NCBI GenBank assembly: GCA_025964685.1
Contig: JAOPYG010000377.1
Location: 35,123-99,122, forward strand
Direction of reading: 5' to 3'
DNA: 64,000 bases
Source of the DNA: Actinoallomurus sp.
GTDB lineage: Bacteria; Actinomycetota; Actinomycetes; Streptosporangiales; Streptosporangiaceae
How positions within the stretch are numbered: the first letter of the stretch is position 1; the number at the start of each line of letters is the position of its first letter. The translations under genes and the position numbers were made by a program. Shown piece by piece: positions 50,384 to 56,980 of this stretch. The notes beneath the pieces were generated by a model that saw only the letters and a list, made by a program, of their open reading frames with translations, was not told the origin of the DNA and ran no database searches.

Positions 50384-51661
50384 TCAGGAACCGGCCGGGC
50401 TCAGCGAGCTCTTCTCGATGAGGTCGTCGAGGTTGATGTGGAACATCGGGTGCCTGCCGCTGAGTCCGGAGATGAGCGTCACGAAGTCGGCGGAGGGCTC
50501 GTTCTTCTTCTCCGGGTCGACCAGCTCCTGCGCCAGGCCGTAGTAGAACTCCTTGTGCTTGGTCTGGTCGTAGAACTTCTCGACGAAGGTGCGGATCTCG
50601 TCGAAGAAGGCCCGGTAGTTCTCGGCGTACCGGCCGAGGGCCTCCTTCTCGATCGCCGGGTGATCGATGATCTTGTCGATGATCTTCGCCAGGGTGCTGC
50701 CCGCCAGCGTGGCGAGGGCGACGCCGGTGGAGAAGAGCGGGTCGACGAACGCGGCCGAGTCGCCCACCAGCACCCAGCCGTCGCCGTGGAACTGGTGGGT
50801 GGTGTAGGACCAGTCGCGCGCCGTGCGGAAGGCGCTGGCCTGCCGGGCGTTGCGCAGGAGATGCTTGAGCCTGGTCGTCCGCTCCCGCTCGCTGTTGAAC
50901 AGCTCCTGCAGCGACTGGTCGGTCGCGCCGGCCCGCTCGGTCCGCGTCACGTACCCGACGCTCATGTTGTCCTTCTCGATCGGGATGGCCCAGAACCAGC
51001 CCTCTTCGAGCCCTTCGATGAGGATGTTGGTCCACTCGTCGCCGGGCAGCCGCTCGGTGTTGTCGAAGTAGGTCCAGACCGCGACGTTGCGGAGTTCCTC
51101 GTGCCAGGTGACCTCGGAGAACTTCCGGCTCAGGAGCCGCGCCTGACCCGAGGCGTCCACGACCAGGGAGGCGCGCGCCTCGCGGACCTCCTCGCTGCCG
51201 CGCAGCTGGTAGCGGACGCCGGTGACCCTGCCGTTCTCGTCCTGGGTCGCGTCCTTGACGACGACCTCTTCCATGACGTGTGCGCCCAGCTGGCGGGCGC
51301 GGTTCAGGACGAGCGCGTCGAAGTCGGCGCGGCGCGTGTGGTAGGCGTACTGGTACGGGCCGCCCTTGATGAACGAGAAGTTCCAGGGGATCTTGTTGTT
51401 CCCCCAGACGAGGCTTCCGCCGTACTTCCTCTCGAAGCCCCGGTTGTCCATGAGCTCGGTCAGGCCGAGTTCCGCCATGGGACGCATCACGGCCGGGATG
51501 AGCGATTCACCGATGTGATAGCGGGGGTGGCGCTCACGGTCGAGCACGAGCACCCGCCGGCCGCTCTTCGCGAGCAGGCCCGCCGTGGTCGCACCGGCAG
51601 GGCCACCGCCGATGACAATGACGTCGAAATCGTCAGGAACCCCATAAAGAGTGGACGACAT
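50384..51661 (-). CDS. Flavin-dependent halogenase 2
   Basis: A 425-residue flavoprotein starting at the ATG 51661 behind GGGAAGG. The FAD site is VIGGGPAGATTAGLLAKSG, followed by LDRERHPRYHIGESLIP, and the halogenase motif appears as WFWAIP near residue 223. The second FAD motif is VLVGDSAAFVDPLFSTGVALA. The sequence resembles the CndH/CmlS-type halogenases that act on carrier-bound or polyketide substrates. It is shorter than and clearly different from halogenase 1, so the two probably modify different positions or substrates. The upstream 148-base gap to the MFS gene probably holds the promoter of the long minus-strand operon. Confidence 0.92.
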   Translation of the reverse strand: MSSTLYGVPDDFDVIVIGGGPAGATTAGLLAKSGRRVLVLDRERHPRYHIGESLIPAVMRPMAELGLTELMDNRGFERKYGGSLVWGNNKIPWNFSFIKGGPYQYAYHTRRADFDALVLNRARQLGAHVMEEVVVKDATQDENGRVTGVRYQLRGSEEVREARASLVVDASGQARLLSRKFSEVTWHEELRNVAVWTYFDNTERLPGDEWTNILIEGLEEGWFWAIPIEKDNMSVGYVTRTERAGATDQSLQELFNSERERTTRLKHLLRNARQASAFRTARDWSYTTHQFHGDGWVLVGDSAAFVDPLFSTGVALATLAGSTLAKIIDKIIDHPAIEKEALGRYAENYRAFFDEIRTFVEKFYDQTKHKEFYYGLAQELVDPEKKNEPSADFVTLISGLSGRHPMFHINLDDLIEKSSLSPAGS

Positions 51662-51809
51662 GCGTGACCTTCCCTTTCTTGTCCGGCCGCACCCGCAACG
51701 CCGGAATACCTCCGCGCGGCATGCGATGCCAGGATGCGCAAGAGGTCTAAAGGGGATCTGTATGTCGTCTGAAGAGCTATTCGTTCGAGCGTTCAGACGC
51801 CGGTCGCGA

Positions 51810-53093
51810 TCAGCCTTGCCGTGCCTCGACGGCCTCGAACACGGCCGGCCGCGTGCGCACCGCCCACCGGATGACCGGGCCGCTGAGCGCCAGCGCGCCC
51901 AGGAAGAGGACGGTGAGCAGCAGCCAGCCGAGCAGACCCAGATGGTCGGGCACGGCGGTGACCAGCGTCGGCCCGGCGACCAGCGCGACGGCGTCGCCGA
52001 CCGCGAAGACTCCGCCGTACTGTCCCTGTGCGTTCCCGGGGGCCAGCTCGTAGCGCAGACCCCAGCGTGCCGCCTCGCCCCAGATCTCACCGAACGTGAA
52101 GAGGATGACGGCGAAGGCCAGGATCACGCCCGCGGTCCAGCCGGGGACACCGTGGGAGAACCCGACGGTGACGCAGGCGACGGCGAGGACGACGAACGTC
52201 CACCGCTGCAGCTTCGAGGCGCCGGGGACCGTGTCGGCGTCGCGGGCGACCTGGACCTGCAGGAAGACGACGATCAGCGTGTTGATGAGCCACAGCCACG
52301 CCGCCAGCGGCCGGGGCGCGGAGGTGTGAGTGACGAGCCACACCGGCAGGCCGACCGCGACGATCGTGGGACCGATGCGACCCAGACCCGTCACCTGGGC
52401 GACGAGGAGATACGGCAGGTCCCGTACGGGTCTCGGCCCACCGCTCTTACGTCCTTCCGTACGCACCCCGGGGACCCGCGGCAGCGTCATGTACAGCCCT
52501 GCCACGGCCACCATGGCGATGGCGTTGCCCCAGAACAGCGCCAGGTAGGCCGAGGTGCTGTCGAAGGCGATGACGATGCCGGCGCCGAGTGAGGCCACCG
52601 CGAACCCGCCGTTGAAGAAGCTCCGCATGTACGCGGAGAGGCGTACCCGCCCCTCCCGGCCCATGATCCCGGCGACCATCGCGCCACGCGCGACGTGGCC
52701 GGTGTTCTCGGCGACGCCGAGCGCGCCGACCACCACGACGTACGCCAGGAAGGAGTGCACGAACATCGCCGAGAGCAGCATCACGGCCTTGCACAACGCC
52801 AGCACCGCGGTCGTGCCGCGAGGACCGAACCGGTCCGCGAGATACCCGACCGGCAGGCCGAGCGGCAGCGCGAGGATGCCGGCCACCGACAGGCCGAGCC
52901 CCACCTGCCCCGGCGACAGGCCCACTTTGTGCACGAAATAGACCGCTCCACCGGTCATGTAAAGGCCGTTGCCGAGACTGGCCACGGCCGTGCAGAGCAC
53001 GAGCCGCCGCCCGGGTCCGGGCTCCGGCAGCATTCGACGCAGCCGGGGAAAACGCCCCTGTCCCGCCGTGGCCCCATCAACGGTCGTCGTCAC
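51810..53093 (-). CDS. MFS exporter (12-helix)
   Basis: A 427-residue transporter with about 12 hydrophobic segments. Motif A reads GYLADRFGPRGT after helix 2, and GNGLYMTGGAVYFV lies in helix 1. The GTG start at 53093 follows AGGGAG. It is divergent from the TrmO-like gene across 100 bases that include GTGCATTATC. It is probably a product or peptide exporter; the substrate is not predictable. It is the third apparent export system in the window after the ABC-2 and DHA2 systems. Confidence 0.88.
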   Translation of the reverse strand: MTTTVDGATAGQGRFPRLRRMLPEPGPGRRLVLCTAVASLGNGLYMTGGAVYFVHKVGLSPGQVGLGLSVAGILALPLGLPVGYLADRFGPRGTTAVLALCKAVMLLSAMFVHSFLAYVVVVGALGVAENTGHVARGAMVAGIMGREGRVRLSAYMRSFFNGGFAVASLGAGIVIAFDSTSAYLALFWGNAIAMVAVAGLYMTLPRVPGVRTEGRKSGGPRPVRDLPYLLVAQVTGLGRIGPTIVAVGLPVWLVTHTSAPRPLAAWLWLINTLIVVFLQVQVARDADTVPGASKLQRWTFVVLAVACVTVGFSHGVPGWTAGVILAFAVILFTFGEIWGEAARWGLRYELAPGNAQGQYGGVFAVGDAVALVAGPTLVTAVPDHLGLLGWLLLTVLFLGALALSGPVIRWAVRTRPAVFEAVEARQG

Positions 53094-53194
53094 AGTTGTC
53101 TCCCTATCGACGAGCGATCACGGCAAGTTGACCAACAGAGTAAACACCGTGCATTATCGTGCCGCCAGTCCGCCTTTAACCAGAGAGCAGCGCA

Positions 53195-53647
53195 ATGGAT
53201 CCGATTACTCCGATAGGGGTTATCCGTAGTCCGCGCACGGAGCTCACCAACGAATGGTGGGGCGAGATCACCGCTCGGATCGAGCTCGATCCACAGGTGT
53301 TCCAGCCCGGCGCCACCAGCGGCCTGACGGACTACTCCCACGTCGAGGTGGTCTACGCGTTCCACCTGAGCACCCGCACCTGCACGGCGGACCAGCACCC
53401 GCGGCACAATCCGTCCTGGCCGCGCACGGGCATCCTCGCGCAGCGCGCCCCGAACCGCCCCAACCACATCGGCGTCACGGTCTGTGAACTGGTCGATGTC
53501 GTCGCGTTCAGCCTCACCGTCCGCGGGCTCGACGCGCTCGACGGCTCGCCATTGCTGGACGTCAAGCCCTATCTCCGCGAGTTCGCGCCGCGCGGACCGG
53601 TTCGCCAGCCGGATTACACCGACGAGCTGATGCGAAACTACTTCTGA
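53195..53647 (+). CDS. TrmO/TsaA-domain SAM-dependent methyltransferase-like protein
   Basis: A 150-residue single-domain protein. The TrmO (YaeB/VirR) signature is clear: IGVIRSP at the start, GLTDYSHVEVVYAFH, RPNHIGVTVCEL and LDVKPYLREF. TrmO of E. coli N6-methylates t6A37 of tRNA-Thr and has an extra C-terminal domain, which is missing here. Short stand-alone versions are known but poorly characterised. It lies alone on the plus strand, convergent by two bases with the VioD-like hydroxylase and divergent from an exporter. In this context it might methylate the peptide or the small-molecule product rather than tRNA; that is inference. Confidence 0.85.
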   Translation: MDPITPIGVIRSPRTELTNEWWGEITARIELDPQVFQPGATSGLTDYSHVEVVYAFHLSTRTCTADQHPRHNPSWPRTGILAQRAPNRPNHIGVTVCELVDVVAFSLTVRGLDALDGSPLLDVKPYLREFAPRGPVRQPDYTDELMRNYF

Positions 53648-53649
53648 TC

Positions 53650-55305
53650 TCATCGCGCCCGGATGTCTCTTCCCCATGCGTACATGTCCGCACGGCCCGC
53701 GAGGATGACGGTGTTGACCTCGTCGCGTGACATTTCCTCCACCGAAAGCAGCAGCACCGGAAGGCCGCTCCGATAGCGGGTCTCGTCGGCGAGCCGCGTG
53801 CGTTCGACTCGTCCGGTCCCGGCCTGTGACGCCGCGACGATGAAGTCGAATCCGCAGGCCGCCGGATCCTTCCGGTAGTGCTCCTCCGTCGCCGACAGGA
53901 CGAGGCCGACCACGGAGGCGCCGGCCGTCCGCAGCGCGCGGACGAGCGCACCGATGTCCGCCGACGGACCCTCTTCGACCAGCACGCAGTCCGGGACGGG
54001 CGACTCCGTCTCGAGGCCCTCCTCCGCGCCGACGACGAGGCACCGGCGGGCACCGGCCGTCGTGGGAAGGCACAGGGTGCGCGCGCCCGGCTCCGCCTCC
54101 TCGACGTCCACCATCCGGCTCTCGAGGGTCAACGTCCCGATCGTGAGGGGCAGGTCGACCGGCTCCAGGGCGACGCGGCGGCCGGCGAGCGTCTCCACGG
54201 CCTTCGCGACGAACTCCGGGTCGCGGGCGCCCAGCCGTGCGTAGGTGTTGGCGGCCCTGCGGCTGCGGAGCGCGAACACCGTCCGATGCCCCTCCAGGCG
54301 CTCGCGCCGGCTGAGTGTCTCGAACCACCGCCGGCTCTCCCACGCCTCGGCCTGCGCCTCCCTGATCACGGGCTGCCGCGTACGGGCGTACACCTCGACC
54401 GCGTCCGCGGCCGGCCGTTCGGTCAGTGCCCGCGCGAGGCAGAGCGCGTCGTCGATCGCGAGCGCGGTGCCCGACCCCGTCGAGAAGTGCACCGTGTGCG
54501 CCGCGTCGCCGATGAGAACCATCCGGTCGTCGTGCCAGCGCTCGTTGACGATCGTGCGGAACGACCGCCAGTCCGGCGTCTGGGCGCGCAGCGGCGCTCC
54601 GCCCAGCTCCGCCTCGAACGTACGGGCCAGCAGCTCCTCGATCTCCCGTACGGGGCGGCCGGCCAGCCGGTGCCGGGCGAGGGTCTCGGCGTCGGCCTCG
54701 ACGATGAAGGTGCTCTCCCGCTCCGCGTGCGGGTAGGAGTGGACGATGAGCAGTCCGTCGCGGACCGGCTTCAGGACGAAGGTCGGGTCCAGCGCGATCG
54801 GCGTGCTCATCCAGAGGTAGCCGGTGCGCCCCAGGGACGCGCTGGTGCCGAACCGGTCCTCCGCCAGCGTGCGCAACCGGCTGTTCGCCCCGTCCGCGAG
54901 GACGATCAGGTCATGGGTACCGGGCGGGGACGTGACCGTCCGCCGGGTGAAGCGCACGTTCGGGCGGGCGCGCACCAGCCGTCTCAGGTGCGCGGTGAAG
55001 TCCCGGCGTGAGACGCCGAACATGCCATAGGCACCTGACCAGACCCGCTCACCGCCCACGACGGTCAGCGTGCGGTCCCAGGTCGCCAGCGCCGAGTCCG
55101 GAAGGGCGAACGCCTCCGGATGGTCCGCCTTGATCTGGTCGGCGAACGCCCAGGAGAGCACGATGCCGGCGCCGGGCGGGCGGCCGTCGCGGTCGTACAC
55201 GTCGATCGTGACGTCGGGGCGCAGGCGGGACAGCTCCAGTGTGAAGAACGATCCCGCGGCGCCCGCGCCGACGACCGCCACCCGGCTCAGCGGCCGGAGC
55301 GTCAT
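53650..55305 (-). CDS. VioD/anthraniloyl-CoA-monooxygenase-like FAD hydroxylase with degenerate OYE tail
   Basis: A 551-residue flavoprotein. Residues 1-370 form a class A monooxygenase (VVGAGAAGSFFTLEL; LIGDAAHTVHFSTGSGTALA) with close parallels to VioD and to the N-terminal part of anthraniloyl-CoA and salicylyl-CoA hydroxylases: STFIVE, FEAELGG, WRSF and SRRWFETLSRRERL. These enzymes hydroxylate indole or aminobenzoyl rings. Residues about 395-551 match the edges of the old-yellow-enzyme barrel fused in anthraniloyl-CoA monooxygenase (FDFIVAASQAG, NTVILAGRADMYAWGR), but most of the barrel and its active site are missing. The start overlaps the globin stop (ATGA), so it is translated with the globin and follows the Trp-repeat peptide. 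Confidence 0.87.
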   Translation of the reverse strand: MTLRPLSRVAVVGAGAAGSFFTLELSRLRPDVTIDVYDRDGRPPGAGIVLSWAFADQIKADHPEAFALPDSALATWDRTLTVVGGERVWSGAYGMFGVSRRDFTAHLRRLVRARPNVRFTRRTVTSPPGTHDLIVLADGANSRLRTLAEDRFGTSASLGRTGYLWMSTPIALDPTFVLKPVRDGLLIVHSYPHAERESTFIVEADAETLARHRLAGRPVREIEELLARTFEAELGGAPLRAQTPDWRSFRTIVNERWHDDRMVLIGDAAHTVHFSTGSGTALAIDDALCLARALTERPAADAVEVYARTRQPVIREAQAEAWESRRWFETLSRRERLEGHRTVFALRSRRAANTYARLGARDPEFVAKAVETLAGRRVALEPVDLPLTIGTLTLESRMVDVEEAEPGARTLCLPTTAGARRCLVVGAEEGLETESPVPDCVLVEEGPSADIGALVRALRTAGASVVGLVLSATEEHYRKDPAACGFDFIVAASQAGTGRVERTRLADETRYRSGLPVLLLSVEEMSRDEVNTVILAGRADMYAWGRDIRAR

Positions 55306-55826
55306 TTCGGCGTACCGTCCCAGTGGAACCGCTGTCCCCGCGCGATCGCGGCGCCTCGCGACACCGCCATCATCTCGCCACTGGCGATCTTCATGATCGT
55401 CATGAACTCGGTGAAGTACGGCTCCGGCGCGCCCAGGCGCCCGCCCGCCTCCTTCATGAGCGCGAGCCAGCGCAACCGCTGCTCGCGGGTGATGAGGAAG
55501 TGACTGTGCGCCTGGTGCAGGCGGGGGTCCCAGGCGGCCGTCAGGTCGTTCTCCCCGTAGATCTGCAGGTAGTGCTCGGCCAGGTGCTCGGCGTGCCGTG
55601 GCCAGTCGTCCACCGGGAAGAGCGGAGCGAGCATCGTGTCCTCGGCTACGAGCGCGTAGAACTGCGCCGTGAGCGCACGGAAGAACGCCTCACCGCCGAT
55701 GCCGCGGTAGAAGTCACTGACCTTCTTGTCGACGTCCGACTGACTCATGTGCTCGGCCGGCCGGACGCCGTCCTCGGCGACGAGGAGGACCTTCCCGTCG
55801 TGTTCCGGCACGGATTTCAATGACAT
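55302..55826 (-). CDS. Group II truncated haemoglobin
   Basis: About 174 residues from the ATG at 55826, which lies six bases after GGGAG; the ATG two codons earlier is too close to it. After a 35-residue extension, the globin core shows FYRGIGGEAFFRALTAQFYALVAED (B10 Tyr), LAPLFP and HLAEHYLQIYGE. The proximal His is most likely His107 in RLHQAHSHFLIT, aligned with the RxRHxxF site of HbO-type globins. Group II globins bind O2 or NO and can act as oxidases or peroxidases. It is the middle gene of the peptide-globin-hydroxylase operon, so a haem-dependent oxidation or O2 delivery role in peptide modification is possible. That is inference. Confidence 0.87.
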   Translation of the reverse strand: MSLKSVPEHDGKVLLVAEDGVRPAEHMSQSDVDKKVSDFYRGIGGEAFFRALTAQFYALVAEDTMLAPLFPVDDWPRHAEHLAEHYLQIYGENDLTAAWDPRLHQAHSHFLITREQRLRWLALMKEAGGRLGAPEPYFTEFMTIMKIASGEMMAVSRGAAIARGQRFHWDGTPK

Positions 55827-55906
55827 TCGCATCTCCCGGGAACGGGGTCGTCACGACAGCTGAAGGGGCGATCCGGCCATCCACGTCAGCGCCAGATGGA
55901 GACGGC

Positions 55907-55949
55907 GACGACGCGGAGGCGGTGCGTGTTCCCCTGCCTCCGCGCCGTC
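55907..55949 (-). terminator. Intra-operon hairpin downstream of the peptide gene
   Basis: On the minus strand GACGGCGCGGAGGC pairs with GCCTCCGCGTCGTC (one mismatch in 14) around a 15-base loop, starting 17 bases after the peptide stop and ending about 80 bases before the globin start. There is no T tract. Such hairpins often give partial termination or mRNA protection, so that a precursor peptide is made in excess of its enzymes. Confidence 0.65.
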
Positions 55950-55966
55950 TTCGGGCGTGGTGGTCG

Positions 55967-56059
55967 TTACGCCGCGCGGTCCCAGACCTCGAGCTCGTCC
56001 CAGACCTTGCGGTCCCAGACCTCGAGCTCATCCCACACGGGCATGGTGGCTGTGGACAT
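55967..56059 (-). CDS. 30-residue Trp-repeat peptide, candidate RiPP precursor
   Basis: A 31-codon ORF with a perfect Shine-Dalgarno (AAGGAG, seven bases before ATG) encodes MSTATMP, then two tandem 11-residue units, VWDELEVWDR plus K and VWDELEVWDR plus A, and a final A. Trp falls at 9, 15, 20 and 26, each in a VWD triplet; the net charge is about -5. The two 33-base units agree at 29 positions, with differences mostly at third bases, so the peptide sequence appears selected. It heads the globin-hydroxylase operon and is followed by a hairpin. A short leader, repeated core and adjacent oxidative enzymes suggest a ribosomally made, modified peptide. No known family is recognised, and no protease or RRE protein is seen. 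Confidence 0.72.
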   Translation of the reverse strand: MSTATMPVWDELEVWDRKVWDELEVWDRAA

Positions 56060-56075
56060 AACAGACTCCTTCCGA

Positions 56076-56102
56076 GGAACTGCCTTCATCGGTGCCACGT
56101 TT
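56076..56102 (+). promoter_or_regulatory. Candidate ECF-type promoter
   Basis: GGAAC (56076-56080), then 17 bases, then CGTTT (56098-56102) matches the GGAAC/CGTT pattern of many ECF sigma factors. It points toward the ECF sigma gene at 56363, so autoregulation is likely, with a leader of about 250 bases. It lies opposite the 5' leader of the peptide gene. The stretch 56103-56356 shows no supported gene. Confidence 0.5.
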
Positions 56103-56362
56103 CTCAGGGCTCGCACTTGTGATTGATGACCGGATCAGGACAACCGCTTGCTTCGGTGGCAATCTCGGAGAAGACATGCATGTCGCCATTTGCGATCCTC
56201 GGGAGCAGCAGCTCAGCGCCGGTTCCGTGAGATTCAGTCGCACTGATCCGGTGAATGGCCGGGTGTTCGCCACCCCACGGACACTCATTTTCCCCGAGAT
56301 CCTCCTGACCTGCCTCCGGCCATTCAGTTCAGCCGAGCCGTCGATCTCGAGAGGCGATGGAC

Positions 56363-56878
56363 ATGGGCGAGGCGACGGATTTCGACAACCTGTTCATCGC
56401 GACTCGCCCACCCCTCTATGCCCGCGTCATGCAGTTACTCGGCGACTATCACGAGGCCGAGGAAGTGGTCCAGGAGGTGTACCTGAAGCTCTATGCGGAG
56501 AAGGCTCGCAAGACGTTCATGTCCCACCCCAACCCGGTGGCCTACTCCGTCGTCACGGCAACGAACATCATTCGCGACAACTGGCGGCGCCGGCGGCGGC
56601 TTCTCCAGGCCCTGACGCTCGCCTACCTACTCGATCCGCGAGATGACCACGACGGCGGACTGCCGGAATGTGAAGACCGGATGGCCATCACCTCGATACT
56701 GCGGAAACTGACCTCACCGGAGGCCTCGGCGATCAGGCTCGTCGATCTCGAGAATTACTCCCTCCAAGAGGCGGGCCTGCTGCTGGGCGTGCACTGGGGA
56801 ACCGTTCACCGGAACCGGCAACGCGGCCTGCGGCAGCTACGCGTGGAAATCGACAAATACCTACGGCCGGTCGATTGA
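56363..56878 (+). CDS. ECF-type RNA polymerase sigma factor (TTA-containing)
   Basis: About 171 residues with sigma region 2 (FIATRPPLYARVMQLL, DYHEAEEVVQEVYLKLYAEK) and region 4 (LTSPEASAIRLVDLENYSLQEA, then GVHWGTVHRNRQRGLRQLR), no region 1 or 3. I prefer the second ATG (56363), eight bases after AGAGG; the first is at 56357. An in-frame TTA codon occurs at 56435-56437 (CAG TTA CTC), so translation may depend on bldA. No anti-sigma gene is adjacent. Located between the divergent peptide operon and the carboxylase gene, it probably directs cluster transcription from GGAAC/CGTT promoters. Confidence 0.9.
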   Translation: MGEATDFDNLFIATRPPLYARVMQLLGDYHEAEEVVQEVYLKLYAEKARKTFMSHPNPVAYSVVTATNIIRDNWRRRRRLLQALTLAYLLDPRDDHDGGLPECEDRMAITSILRKLTSPEASAIRLVDLENYSLQEAGLLLGVHWGTVHRNRQRGLRQLRVEIDKYLRPVD

Positions 56879-56980
56879 CCGCCGGCGAGAAGACGCAGAT
56901 GTGGACCGGAGGAAGGGGGCGTCCGCGGATAGACGGGCGCCTCGGCCGACGGTCGACCGTACCGGCTTCAAGGAGAGCAA

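Noticed and set aside
56092..56646. 184-codon ORF overlapping the ECF sigma gene start
   Set aside because: The overlapping frame encodes clear sigma regions 2 and 4; this frame has no motif and begins inside the candidate promoter.
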